The notes: generated by a model not told the origin, from the letters alone. 64,000 nt of DNA from Roseibacterium beibuensis (GCF_039542305.1 NZ_BAABHW010000008.1:24015-88014), one strand, 5' to 3'; positions 50,704-59,366 are shown, counted from the stretch's first letter. Translations and numbers: made by a program.

Positions 50704-51098
50704 TCTCGTACCCTCGGCATCAACGGGGTTGGCTAAATTGTCTTTTGGCAACCTTGAATTGCCGAAACTTGCTCACCAAATAGTGACTGCCCGCGAGAAA
50801 TGGCTCACGGGTTTGGCCGTTGAACTTGTCAACCTCTTTATGGTGACCTGGCAGCACGATGCCGAACAGCATCTCTGCGACCAGAGCCAGACGGAATGAG
50901 ACACTGAGCATAGCTCGGACCTCCACGGTTACATTATACCACCTCGCGTTTTGAGACCCGTGTCTGCGAGGCGTTCGGAAGTGAGACGCTGAACGTATAC
51001 GCTGACAGAAGGTGGCGTGCGTTCGGGGGACGCCCGGCCTAACAAACCGGAGCCCAGGGTCAGGGCCAGTCCTCCGAACTCTGCGATAAGGAGGCTGA
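50704..51098 (+). ncRNA. Candidate structured RNA in front of the defence-type reverse transcriptase
   Basis: About 395 bp without a gene. Several stems are possible (GTTGA/TCAAC at 50819-50833, GCGTTC/GAACGT at 50971-50996, GGCGT/ACGCC at 51014-51035). One sense frame has no stop from 50914 to 51039 (42 codons). DRT2-type reverse transcriptases use an RNA template encoded just upstream; transcript boundaries cannot be set here. Confidence 0.4.
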
Positions 51099-52394
51099 AT
51101 GCGGCTCGATTGGTTTAAGTCCAGAGGCTACCGCCATTTCGATCTGCCCGTTGGCGAGAAGTTCGCTAGGAAGGTAATGGACCCGAACTTCGTGATTCAG
51201 CACTCGTTTGTCCCGCTGCTTCACTACACGAAGTCAGAGAAACGCTACAAGAAATGCCCGATGACCGGGAAACGGACGATCACCTCGAAGGACCGCCCGA
51301 TCAAGTATGCATCGCACCGGGACGCCTGTATACTTTCGTTCTACGCCAGCGAGATGAATAAGTTGCTGGACGCCCATTATAACGCCGCGGACCTCTCCGA
51401 TAGCGTTTTGGCCTATCGTGCACTCGGGCGTGGTAACTACGATTTCTCGGCGGAAGTGCTTGCGTTTGCCAAGACCCATGCCCCCGTCACGATACTGGCG
51501 TTCGACGTCAGCAGCTTCTTCGACAACCTTGACCACACGCTCCTGAAACGCCGCCTAAAGGCAGTGCTGGGCGTAACCTCGCTGCCCGAACACTGGATGC
51601 GCGTGTTTCGGGCGATCACCGCGTTCCACTATGTTGATATGGAAGAGCTTAAGGCGAACGCCACGTTCTCCTCCCGGCTCAAGGAGAAAAGCCGCGACCG
51701 GATCGCCAGTGTCGAAGAGCTCAAGGCCAATGGCATCAAGTTTCACCCCAACCCCGAACTGGCAAAGGGGCATCGGCGAGGCATCCCTCAGGGCACCCCC
51801 ATCAGCGCAGCAGCTTCGAACCTGTACATGATTGATTTCGACGCGGCAGCGCACGCTTTCTGCAACAGCATCGGTGCTTTGTATCGCCGCTATTCGGACG
51901 ACATCTTGGTGATCTGCGACTCTGCTCACGCCGCAGCAGCCGAAGCCAAAATCATGGATCTCATTAAGGCAGAGAAGCTGGATATCTCTCCCCACAAGAC
52001 CGAAAGGACCGAGTTCAGGGGTACGGGCGTCGTAGCGGGAAAAGCAGCACAATACCTAGGCTTCTCGCTCCACGAAGAGGGGCCAGCCATTCGAGAAAGC
52101 TCCCTCGCTCGGCAGTGGCGAAAGATGCGAAGGGCGATGCGCCGAACCCGCAAGATCGCGGAGAGAAACATCGCATCTGGAAAATCGACTAAGGCACACA
52201 CCAAACGCCTGTATCGCCGTTTCACCCACCTGAAGGTGCGTGACGACGAAGGTGTTCGGATCGTACGCAACTTTTCTTCCTATGGGCGGCGCAGCGCCTC
52301 CGCATTCGGCGATGACGAAAAGATCACTCAGCAGATCAGGCGGTTTGAACGTGCCGCGCTCCGTGAGATCCAGGAACTCAAGAAGATCAAATAG
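51099..52394 (+). CDS. Defence-type reverse transcriptase (DRT2/UG2-like)
   Basis: 431 residues. RT motifs in order: A ILAFDVSSFFDNLDH (D136), B KGHRRGIPQGTPISAAASN, C RRYSDDILVICD (Y265-S-D-D268), E AQYLGFSL. No maturase or integrase domain, and a basic C terminus (MRRAMRRTRKIAERN). The N terminus WFKSRGYRHFDLP recalls single-gene antiviral DRT2 enzymes, which act with an upstream non-coding RNA; an AAGGAGG site and a 395-bp non-coding stretch precede this gene. Retron or group II origin is less likely. RT identity is firm, DRT2 class tentative. Confidence 0.82.
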   Translation: MRLDWFKSRGYRHFDLPVGEKFARKVMDPNFVIQHSFVPLLHYTKSEKRYKKCPMTGKRTITSKDRPIKYASHRDACILSFYASEMNKLLDAHYNAADLSDSVLAYRALGRGNYDFSAEVLAFAKTHAPVTILAFDVSSFFDNLDHTLLKRRLKAVLGVTSLPEHWMRVFRAITAFHYVDMEELKANATFSSRLKEKSRDRIASVEELKANGIKFHPNPELAKGHRRGIPQGTPISAAASNLYMIDFDAAAHAFCNSIGALYRRYSDDILVICDSAHAAAAEAKIMDLIKAEKLDISPHKTERTEFRGTGVVAGKAAQYLGFSLHEEGPAIRESSLARQWRKMRRAMRRTRKIAERNIASGKSTKAHTKRLYRRFTHLKVRDDEGVRIVRNFSSYGRRSASAFGDDEKITQQIRRFERAALREIQELKKIK

Positions 52395-52511
52395 ACTTGC
52401 TCCTCCGCATGTTGGACCCGATTGCGTTTTCCCGATAGTGCATTGACATCGACGCGGAAGTTAACGCGGCGGAGCCGGCCTCCGAGAGTGAGAGGAGTGC
52501 CGCTTTTCCGG

Positions 52512-52552
52512 TGACGGGTTAAGGGCTGGGAGAGTGGCTCCCGGCGCCCGTC
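52512..52552 (+). ncRNA. Two-stem leader RNA element 2 (radC-motif-like)
   Basis: Outer stem GACGGG (52513-52518)/CCCGTC (52547-52552), inner stem CTGGGAG-AGTGG-CTCCCGG (52526-52544). Loop and flanks match element 1; ends 14 bp before the DUF932 start. Confidence 0.6.
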
Positions 52553-52566
52553 GCGGGAGATAGCCG

Positions 52567-53766
52567 ATGGGCGTTGTGGAAGTTCTGGATCCGGCTCAGC
52601 CGGCGCGGGCTAGTGGCTGGAAAGTGGATGTGAGCCGGGGTGACCGGAACGGGCGGGTTTCGTCCGAATGGTTCAACAGGCCGGATGACGAGCGGTACCT
52701 GTCGCTCGACGATCTCTGGGCCAATGTAAAGGGTCGCTCTGAGCGCAGCCGCAGTCGTGTGGTGCAGACCGCCGACATCCGCGTCGAGGCCGCGCGCGAC
52801 AACCCCGAGCGGTTGCACCTGATGCTGCCGAAGGCGCAGGAGCCGGTCGCGCCCACGCATTGGGCTTTTGGCCAGTTGGCCAGCATCGTCGGCGCACCGG
52901 CCTCCTACCTGCGGCAGTTGCCCGCGCCACTGGCGGGGATCAACCTGCAATACGGTCTGACCAACCACCGTGCCGAGCAGGTGAAGACCTTCGAGACGGA
53001 AGACGGCCGGACCGAACTGCGCGCGGTGACCGGCCCGGACTATGGCCGCATCCATGACTTTGAGCTGGTCGAGGCTGTGCAGCGTATTGCGGGCAATGGC
53101 ACGGGCGACACGCGCTGGAAGGTGCCGGGCGTGCTCGACTGGTCGACCGGGGTCTACAACCCCGATGTCGAAATCAGCCGCGACACGACCACGCTTTATG
53201 CCTCGGACCGCGATGTCTTCCTGTTCCTCGTCGACGATCGCAACCCGATCGAGGCGGGCCGTCTGCCGGATGGTTCCCCCGATCTCTACTTCCGGGGCTT
53301 CTACTGCTGGAACTCCGAGGTCGGTGCCAAGACCCTCGGCATGGCAAGCTTCTACCTGCGGGCAGTGTGCCAGAACCGCAACCTCTGGGGCGTCGAGGAT
53401 TTCCAGGAGATCAAGATCCGCCATTCGAAATATGCCGCCTCGCGCTTTGCCCATGAGGCGGCCCCGGCGCTGACGCGTTTCGCCAATTCCTCACCACAGG
53501 GTTTCGTGAACGGCATCAAGGCGGCGCGACAGCAGATCGTGGCGCGCAGCGACGAGGATCGCGCGGATTTCCTGAGGAAGCGGGGCTTCTCGAAAGCCGA
53601 GTCCGGCAAGATCATCGAGAAGGTGCTGATGGAAGAAGGCCGCCCGCCAGAGAGCATCTTCGACTTCGTGCAGGGAATCACGCGGCTTGCTCGTGACAAG
53701 ACCCAGCAGGACGCCCGCCTTGACATGGAAGGGCGCGCCAAGAAGCTCCTCGACCGGGTCGGCTGA
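52567..53766 (+). CDS. DUF932 plasmid protein
   Basis: 399 residues. Conserved DUF932 layout: GQLASIVGAPASYLRQLPAPL, VTGPDYGRIHDFELVEAVQ, YASDRDVFLFLVDDRNPIE and FYLRAVCQNRNLWG. Common on plasmids and phages beside radC and ssb; molecular role unknown. Preceded by leader element 2. Confidence 0.85.
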   Translation: MGVVEVLDPAQPARASGWKVDVSRGDRNGRVSSEWFNRPDDERYLSLDDLWANVKGRSERSRSRVVQTADIRVEAARDNPERLHLMLPKAQEPVAPTHWAFGQLASIVGAPASYLRQLPAPLAGINLQYGLTNHRAEQVKTFETEDGRTELRAVTGPDYGRIHDFELVEAVQRIAGNGTGDTRWKVPGVLDWSTGVYNPDVEISRDTTTLYASDRDVFLFLVDDRNPIEAGRLPDGSPDLYFRGFYCWNSEVGAKTLGMASFYLRAVCQNRNLWGVEDFQEIKIRHSKYAASRFAHEAAPALTRFANSSPQGFVNGIKAARQQIVARSDEDRADFLRKRGFSKAESGKIIEKVLMEEGRPPESIFDFVQGITRLARDKTQQDARLDMEGRAKKLLDRVG

Positions 53767-53837
53767 CGTCGGCCCCGACAACGCGACCGCCCGCATCTGC
53801 GGCGGTCGCGCTTTCCCTTCCACATGCATGCCACTGG

Positions 53838-53869
53838 CCCCGCCCCGAGAGGGCAGGGGGCTTTGGCGT
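53838..53869 (+). ncRNA. Hairpin leader in front of radC
   Basis: GCCCC-G-CCC-GAGAG-GG-CA-GGGGGC can fold with a GAGAG loop, similar to the inner stem of the other leaders, 23 bp before the ATG at 53892. Confidence 0.4.
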
Positions 53870-53891
53870 GTGCAATTCAGCGAGAACCGCC

Positions 53892-54333
53892 ATGACCCCC
53901 CCAGGAAGAAACCGTCATCCTCGAGGCCCGCGACATCCTCGGCCGTTACCTCAGCCAGAATCCGGTCATCGGCAGCTGGCATGCGCTGATGGACTACTGC
54001 GCGCTGACCGTCCGCGGGCCCATCGAGCGCTTCCACGTCCTCTATCTCGACCGCAAGAACCGCATCATCTCGGATGAGCTTCTCTCGACCGGTACGGTCG
54101 ACCATGTCCCGGTCTATCCGCGCGAGGTGATCAAGCGAGCGCTGATGCTGAACGCCAGCGCCCTGATCCTGATCCACAACCACCCTTCGGGCGATCCGAC
54201 GCCGTCGGAGGCCGATCTCAGCATGACCAAGGAAATCCAGAAGGGCTGCAAGTACCTCGGGCTGACGCTGCACGACCACATCATCGTCGGCGCCGGGACA
54301 GAGCTAAGCCTGCGGGCCCTCGGCAAGCTCTGA
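53892..54333 (+). pseudogene. radC: RadC (JAB-domain) with poly-C frameshift near the start
   Basis: The JAB/MPN metal motif LIHNHPSGDPTPSEAD is intact, with upstream VYPREVIKRALMLNASALIL. The ATG at 53892 is out of frame by one base: a run of seven C (53896-53902) follows, and with six C the protein would read MTPQEETVILEARDILGRYL straight into the known body. Without the shift the first in-frame ATG is 53989, giving 114 residues and losing about 31. Either a base-calling error, a mutation or phase variation. Coding function is plausible. Confidence 0.8.
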
Positions 54334-54392
54334 AGGCCCATCGGACCCATCACCGCCGCCCCTTCGAGGACGAGGGCGGCGGTTTGGTCTTT

Positions 54393-54429
54393 GACGGATG
54401 AAGCGGGGAGAGAGGCTTCCCGCGCCGTC
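54393..54429 (+). ncRNA. Two-stem leader RNA element 3 (radC-motif-like)
   Basis: Outer GACGG/CCGTC (54393-54397, 54425-54429); inner 8-bp stem GCGGGGAG-AGAGG-CTTCCCGC (54403-54423). Ends 12 bp before the next start. Confidence 0.58.
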
Positions 54430-54441
54430 GGAGATTTCCCC

Positions 54442-54960
54442 ATGTTCGACCTGCCCCTGCCTATTCACCAGACCGCAGTGCCTCGCGGCTTCGCGCCGCT
54501 CTTTCCGTCGGGCGTCACTGATCCCAACCTGCCCTTCGCCCTGACCCTGTCGCGCCGCGCACCGGCCGACCTGATGTCGGGCCGCGCCGCGCCGCTGGTG
54601 CTCGCCCGCTTCGCGACGCTGGCCGAGGCCATGCAGGGCGCGATCGACCATGCCGGCGGCATCGTCCCGGATGCTCCGCCCCAGCTTCTGGCGATCCTCG
54701 ACCGCGACGCGCGCCTTGTTCTGGCCGGGGCCGCTAGCGACAGCGCCGTCGCCTGGTGCCACCCGGTGTGGAGCGCGACCGAGGCGCGGGACGTCGTGAC
54801 CGAGGCAAGCCAGCTGCGCGCGCAAGCAGGCCGCGCGACGGCATGGGGCGAGCCCGATCTGGCAGTTCGGCTGCGCCACCGCGCCGATCTTCTGGATGCG
54901 CGGCTCGTCGACCCGCTCTGGCGCGCCTTCGCCGCCCGGGCGCTGCAAATCGCGGCGTGA
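54442..54960 (+). CDS. Conserved plasmid protein of unknown function
   Basis: About 172 residues, Ala/Arg-rich, soluble. No motif recognised. Start chosen at MFDLPLPIHQ directly after leader element 3. It belongs to the run of small same-strand genes between radC and the AbiE pair. Confidence 0.65.
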   Translation: MFDLPLPIHQTAVPRGFAPLFPSGVTDPNLPFALTLSRRAPADLMSGRAAPLVLARFATLAEAMQGAIDHAGGIVPDAPPQLLAILDRDARLVLAGAASDSAVAWCHPVWSATEARDVVTEASQLRAQAGRATAWGEPDLAVRLRHRADLLDARLVDPLWRAFAARALQIAA

Positions 54961-54993
54961 GGCCCGAGAGGCAGAGGAGGGCAGGGGGGATTT

Positions 54994-55033
54994 GGAGCTT
55001 GTCCGGGGGAGAGAGATCGCCCGGCCCGGCTCC
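54994..55033 (+). ncRNA. Two-stem leader RNA element 4 (diverged)
   Basis: Outer GGAGC/GCTCC (54994-54998, 55029-55033); inner CCGGG...CCCGG with a GAGAGA loop and one mismatch. Precedes the 55062 start by 28 bp. Confidence 0.45.
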
Positions 55034-55061
55034 GATCCCTTCCCCTTACCGGAGACACAAG

Positions 55062-55553
55062 ATGACCCTGACTGAACCCACCCTCACGCCGCCGATGGGA
55101 CCCTCGACCGTCGATATGGCGCAGATCTTCGCGGCCCATGCCGAACGCGCGGCCCGGATCGACGCGCTGCGCCCCGGCAACAAGGACCGCCTCTTCGACG
55201 GCCTCATGGCCGCTGGCATCACCCATGTCACCGTGACCTTCGACGGTGCCGGTGACAGCGGCCAGATCGAAAGCATCGGCGCGTGGTCCGGTGAAACCGC
55301 CGTCAACTTCCCCGCGACCGAGATCGCCTATGCGGCGATTACCTGGGACCACCCCGAAGTCGAAATGCGCCAGCTCTCGCTCGAAGATGTCGTCGAGCAA
55401 CTGGCCTACGACTTCCTTTCCGACACCCATGGCGGCTGGGAGAACAACGAAGGCGCTTACGGCGAGTTCTGCTTCGACGCCGCGGCCCGCTGCATACATC
55501 TCGAGTTCAACGAACGCTTCACGTCGTCCGAACTCTACACCCACGACTTCTGA
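55062..55553 (+). CDS. DUF6878-like plasmid protein
   Basis: 163 residues. The C-terminal HGGWENNEGAYGEFCF and HLEFNERFTSSELYTHDF are what I associate with DUF6878, a plasmid/phage family of unknown role; not verified. Start at ATG 55062 after leader element 4. Confidence 0.7.
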   Translation: MTLTEPTLTPPMGPSTVDMAQIFAAHAERAARIDALRPGNKDRLFDGLMAAGITHVTVTFDGAGDSGQIESIGAWSGETAVNFPATEIAYAAITWDHPEVEMRQLSLEDVVEQLAYDFLSDTHGGWENNEGAYGEFCFDAAARCIHLEFNERFTSSELYTHDF

Positions 55554-55563
55554 GGGGGCGGCG

Positions 55564-55941
55564 ATGGCACATCCCTATCACCACGCCCTCTCCTCAGTGA
55601 AGAAATGGGGCGGCACGGTCGACTGCTACATGGCCGTGCATACCTGGTTCGACCAGAGCAAGGAGATCACTGCGGACTTCCGGCACCGGGCGCTGCGCCA
55701 CCATGCCGAGGGCATCTTCATGGCCGAGACGATCTTCGGCCCGACCCTCACACTCTCGACCGGGCGCATCATTCCGACCCGCTGGGTCGGCGAGCAGCAT
55801 GTGAAGGAAGACCTCGGCTTCATCCCAAGCTTCGCCGACTGGGTGAAGGCCATCCGGCCGGAACCCTGGATGGGCCGGTCAGCGCGGATCGAGGCATTGG
55901 TCGATCCGCATCTCGCCTCGCCCGTGGTCGAGGTGACCTGA
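55564..55941 (+). CDS. DUF6915-like plasmid protein
   Basis: 125 residues. Begins MAHPYHHALSSVKKWGG; central HHAEGIFMAETIFG and GRIIPTRWVGEQHVKEDLG. His-rich first half suggests metal or nucleic acid binding but no catalytic motif is established. Ten bases after the previous gene, and one base before the next. Confidence 0.7.
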   Translation: MAHPYHHALSSVKKWGGTVDCYMAVHTWFDQSKEITADFRHRALRHHAEGIFMAETIFGPTLTLSTGRIIPTRWVGEQHVKEDLGFIPSFADWVKAIRPEPWMGRSARIEALVDPHLASPVVEVT

Positions 55942-55942
55942 T

Positions 55943-56140
55943 ATGACCGATCCGGCCTATCAGCGCCTCGGCTTGCCCGTGGCGGCGTCGCCCTACACCG
56001 TCCTGCGGGCGGCGGTCCGGGCGTTCCATCCCGACACGCGCGCCGTTCGCGGCTTCCGGGCGGCGCGCAAGCGCTTCTACCGGCAGATGCTTTGCGCGCA
56101 TGCCGCGCGACAGGCGGCGGGCGACAGTTCCACAGGCTAA
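55943..56140 (+). CDS. Small basic protein
   Basis: 65 residues, strongly basic (RAVRAFHPDTRAVRGFRAARKRF). The segment YQRLGLPVAASPYTVLRAAVRAFHPD loosely recalls a J-domain start with HPD, but it is far too short to be sure. Tightly packed in the operon. Confidence 0.5.
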   Translation: MTDPAYQRLGLPVAASPYTVLRAAVRAFHPDTRAVRGFRAARKRFYRQMLCAHAARQAAGDSSTG

Positions 56141-56214
56141 TCGCCCCATCCAGCCACTCATCCCAATCCAGCACCCGGCCACTTGGCCGGGCTTTCCCCA
56201 TTCAGGAGGTCCCC

Positions 56215-56634
56215 ATGGCGGATTACTTCACCCATTTCTCGTGCTTGCTCGATGTCGGCACCCCCGACAAAGCTGCCCGCGCGCTCGCGCTGTTCCAGAG
56301 CTTGCGCGAAGCCGATCAGGATGCCGAGGACCCGGAGGTTGCAGGCTTCGACCTCGTGCGCCAGGATGCGCCCGAGGGCAGCGCCCTCTGGATCCATGAT
56401 GACGACCACGGCGATGTCGAAGCCGTCATCCGCTTCGTCCTGCGCCTCGCGGAAGAATTCGATTTCACCGGCCTCTGGGGCTTCCAGTATGCCCTGACCT
56501 GCTCCCGGCCGCGCCTCGACGCCTTTGGCGGTGGCGCGCATGTCATCGATCTCGGTGCCCGCAAATCCATCGGCTGGATCAGCACTCAAGAGTGGCTGGC
56601 CGCCGCCCTGAACGGGGAGGACGTCGATGCCTGA
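56215..56634 (+). CDS. Conserved plasmid protein of unknown function
   Basis: 139 residues, very acidic (IHDDDHGDVEAVIRFV). AGGAGG lies 7 bp upstream of the ATG. The acidic surface could mimic DNA as some anti-restriction proteins do, but no family signature proves it. Overlaps the next gene by 8 bp. Confidence 0.65.
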   Translation: MADYFTHFSCLLDVGTPDKAARALALFQSLREADQDAEDPEVAGFDLVRQDAPEGSALWIHDDDHGDVEAVIRFVLRLAEEFDFTGLWGFQYALTCSRPRLDAFGGGAHVIDLGARKSIGWISTQEWLAAALNGEDVDA

Positions 56635-57271
56635 GGTGATCTGCACCACGGTCTACCAGTTCACCGAACTCTCGGAGGCAGCCAAGGAAAAGGCGCGCAG
56701 CTGGTATCGCGAGATCGGGCCGCACGACGACTGGTGGGACGCGGTCTACGAGGATTTCGAGCGCATCTGCGAGATCCTCGGCGTCCGGCTCAAAACCACG
56801 CCTGTGCGGCTGATGGGCGGCGAGACGCGGGCCAAACCCTGCATCTGGTTTTCTGGGTTCTGGAGCCAAGGGGATGGGGCCTGTTTCGAAGGATGCTGGT
56901 CCCACGCCAAGGGCGCGGCCGCGCGCATCCGGGACTATGCGCCCCAGGATGCGACGCTGCATGGCATTGCCGACCGGCTGCAGGCCATCCAGCGGCGCAA
57001 CTTTTACCAGCTTGCTGCTGAGGTCAGCCATCGGGGCCGCTACTACCACGAATACTGCATGTCTGTGGACGTCACCCGCGATAGCCCGACCTGGCAGCCG
57101 CCCACCGAGGATGCCGAAGAGATTGTGACCGAGGCGCTGCGCGATCTCGCCCGCTGGCTCTACCGCCAGCTTGAGGCTGAATACGACCACCTGACCTCGG
57201 ATGAGTCCGTTGAGGACGGCATCATCGTCAACGAGTACACCTTCACAGAAGCCGGGCGTCGCTTCGAGTAA
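56627..57271 (+). CDS. Conserved plasmid/phage protein of unknown function
   Basis: 214 residues. N terminus VYQFTELSEAAKEKARSWYRE and DWWDAVYEDFERICEILGV recur in plasmid and phage proteins I have seen annotated only as hypothetical. Trp- and Tyr-rich, acidic, no membrane segment. Translationally coupled to the previous gene. Confidence 0.65.
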   Translation: MPEVICTTVYQFTELSEAAKEKARSWYREIGPHDDWWDAVYEDFERICEILGVRLKTTPVRLMGGETRAKPCIWFSGFWSQGDGACFEGCWSHAKGAAARIRDYAPQDATLHGIADRLQAIQRRNFYQLAAEVSHRGRYYHEYCMSVDVTRDSPTWQPPTEDAEEIVTEALRDLARWLYRQLEAEYDHLTSDESVEDGIIVNEYTFTEAGRRFE

Positions 57272-57289
57272 GGGCGCACGGTTGAAAAC

Positions 57290-57317
57290 TGTCAGAAAAC
57301 TGCGTATGTTTCTGACA
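57290..57317. promoter_or_regulatory. AbiE operator: inverted repeat
   Basis: TGTCAGAAA (57290-57298) and TTTCTGACA (57309-57317), perfect 9-bp arms, 10-bp spacer, just before the AAAGGAG ribosome site. Fits AbiEi autoregulation. Confidence 0.7.
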
Positions 57318-57328
57318 AAGGAGCGATC

Positions 57329-57922
57329 ATGGAGCGCATGGCCGAGAGCATTATGAATGTCGCAACGACGTTGCCGGAGGGGGTGCCCTTGGCAGCGAAG
57401 GGGCTTTTGCATTTCGGCTCGCGCGCGGCGGTCGATCAAACGCTGTCGCGTCTGGCTGCGCGCGGCGAGTTGATCCGAGCAGGACGCGGCATCTACATGC
57501 GCCCCGTCCAGACACGCTTTGGCCCGCGCAGTCCGTCCGCTGAACAGGCGATTGAAGCGCTCGCTGTGCAGCGGGGCGAGACGATCGTGCCGAGCGGTGC
57601 TGCTGCAGCAAACGCTCTGGGCCTCACGACACAGGTGCCGGTCAAGTCGGTTTACCTCACCTCAGGGCGAAGCCGTGTGCTGAACCTTGGCCGGCAGGCA
57701 GTCGAACTGCGTCATGCGCCGCGCTGGCAGTTGACCCTTGGCAACAAGACCTCCGGCCAGGTTGTTCGGGCTCTTGCCTGGCTCGGGCCGGATGAGGCTC
57801 CCAAGGCCCTGCAAATCCTGCGATCCAAGCTCACGGAGACGGCAAAGACTGAGCTGATGTCCGCCGCGCCGCAGTTTCCGACTTGGCTGGCACGATTGGT
57901 CGGAGAGATGGTCCATGGCTGA
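57329..57922 (+). CDS. AbiEi-like antitoxin/transcriptional repressor
   Basis: 197 residues. N-terminal winged helix (GLLHFGSRAAVDQTLSRLAARGELIRAGRGIYMRP) and C-terminal AbiEi-type domain with VPSGAAAANALGLTTQVP. Neutralises the AbiEii nucleotidyltransferase at the level of expression. Overlaps it by 8 bp. Confidence 0.85.
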   Translation: MERMAESIMNVATTLPEGVPLAAKGLLHFGSRAAVDQTLSRLAARGELIRAGRGIYMRPVQTRFGPRSPSAEQAIEALAVQRGETIVPSGAAAANALGLTTQVPVKSVYLTSGRSRVLNLGRQAVELRHAPRWQLTLGNKTSGQVVRALAWLGPDEAPKALQILRSKLTETAKTELMSAAPQFPTWLARLVGEMVHG

Positions 57923-58937
57923 GGCATTCCTGCGCCTCGACGCCAAAGACCGGCTGGATGCTCTTGGTGTCGCGGCCGATCGGCTTGGCCGGCCAGCCCA
58001 CCTCCTCGAAAAGGACGTTTGGGTGGTCTGGGCGATCCAGCAGCTGTTTGGATCGCCCATTGGCACAAACCTCGTCTTCAAGGGTGGCACCTCTCTGTCG
58101 AAGGCCTACCAGGTCATTGACCGGTTTTCCGAGGATGTGGATCTGACCTTCGATATCAGAGCGCTGATCCCGGATCTGCTTGGGGGCCGTGAAGACGCCA
58201 TGCCCGCCACATCCAGCGAAGAGCGGCGCTGGTCGAAACGTGTCCGACAGGCCTTGCCTGAATGGGTGGCCGGGACCGTCCAGCCGATCCTGCAGCAGGC
58301 GATGGATCGGGAAGGGATCGATGCCGGCCTTCGGATTGATGGCGACAAGCTGTTCATCGACTACCCGCACCTCGCGCGCGGCACGGGATACGTTTCTCCG
58401 AGCGTGATGCTGGAATTCGGTGCGCGTTCTACAGGAGAGCCCGCATCCCCACGCGATATCGTTTGCGATGCCGCGTCGGTGATCGCAGGCGTGGAGTTTC
58501 CCATTGCCCGCCCGCGCGTGATGCATGCGGAACGGACGTTCTGGGAAAAGGCGACAGCGATCCACGTCTTCTGTTTGCAAAACCGTATGCGAGGGGATCG
58601 CTTTTCTCGCCACTGGCATGATGTCGCCCGGTTGGACGATGCGGGCATCGCCGCTGCGGCCATCCAAGATCGCGCGCTTGCGACCGCTGTCGCCCGGCAC
58701 AAGACGATGTTCTTTGCAGAGAAGGCGGCGGATGCCACGTGGATCGATTACGGCACCGCAACCTCTGGGCATCTACAACTGGTCCCAGGCGGCGATGCTC
58801 TCAAGGCTCTCGCTGACGATTATGGCCGGATGGTCGAGGACGGCCTGCTTGCATCAACACCAGAGCCTTTTGGCGACTTGATGGACCGCTGCGCGGACAT
58901 CGCGCGGACGGCCAATGCAGCGTTCAAGCCTGACTGA
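57915..58937 (+). CDS. AbiEii/AbiGii nucleotidyltransferase toxin
   Basis: 340 residues. Nucleotidyltransferase motifs FKGGTSLSKAY (from about G57) and FSEDVDLTFD with catalytic aspartates, then a conserved middle with RTFWEKATAIHVF. Type IV toxin of the AbiE abortive-infection system, inhibiting growth on phage infection or plasmid loss. Confidence 0.9.
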   Translation: MAEAFLRLDAKDRLDALGVAADRLGRPAHLLEKDVWVVWAIQQLFGSPIGTNLVFKGGTSLSKAYQVIDRFSEDVDLTFDIRALIPDLLGGREDAMPATSSEERRWSKRVRQALPEWVAGTVQPILQQAMDREGIDAGLRIDGDKLFIDYPHLARGTGYVSPSVMLEFGARSTGEPASPRDIVCDAASVIAGVEFPIARPRVMHAERTFWEKATAIHVFCLQNRMRGDRFSRHWHDVARLDDAGIAAAAIQDRALATAVARHKTMFFAEKAADATWIDYGTATSGHLQLVPGGDALKALADDYGRMVEDGLLASTPEPFGDLMDRCADIARTANAAFKPD

Positions 58938-58958
58938 CCATCTTTCGGAAGATTCCCG

Positions 58959-59255
58959 CTACTTATTCCCGTCGATCCATTTCGACATCAGTCCCTTGTC
59001 GCGGAAGCATTCATCCGGGACGGCGCGCCGTTTGATCCGGGCGAGTTTCTCCGCGAAGGCCACCTGCTTTGAGGTCGGCAACCGATCCATGTCGGAGACT
59101 GGTTTCAGCTTGGCCTGCGCCTCGATCCAGGCGCTGAGCGACTGGCGGTCCTGCTGAACTTCCCAGGGCAGGAGGGTGTTGTTGCGCAGGGCGAGCGACC
59201 GCGCATAAGCGATCTGCTTGGCCGTCGCGGGCAGGGCATGCGTGGTGCTGTTCAT
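58959..59255 (-). CDS. Small protein with two internal repeats
   Basis: 98 residues made of two similar 35-residue halves: TAKQIAYARSLAL...LSAWIEA and TSKQVAFAEKLAR...MSKWIDG. Each starts with a K-Q-hydrophobic-A helix and ends with a W-I-D/E. No known function. Convergent to abiEii, divergent from the large helicase gene; upstream sequence has three GAACA/TTGTTC elements (59276-59303). Confidence 0.65.
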   Translation of the reverse strand: MNSTTHALPATAKQIAYARSLALRNNTLLPWEVQQDRQSLSAWIEAQAKLKPVSDMDRLPTSKQVAFAEKLARIKRRAVPDECFRDKGLMSKWIDGNK

Positions 59256-59366
59256 CGGGAACCCCCTTTCTGGCTTGTTCCTCAATTTAGAACATAACAA
59301 GAACAAAATCAAGCCAAGTGTCCGGGGTGCGGCGGTTCGAGAGGGAAAGGAGGGTCGGGGAAGATC

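Noticed and set aside
51099..52394. Retron or group II intron reverse transcriptase
   Set aside because: No maturase or X/D-En domain and no retron-like partner gene; the N terminus and size fit DRT2-like enzymes better.
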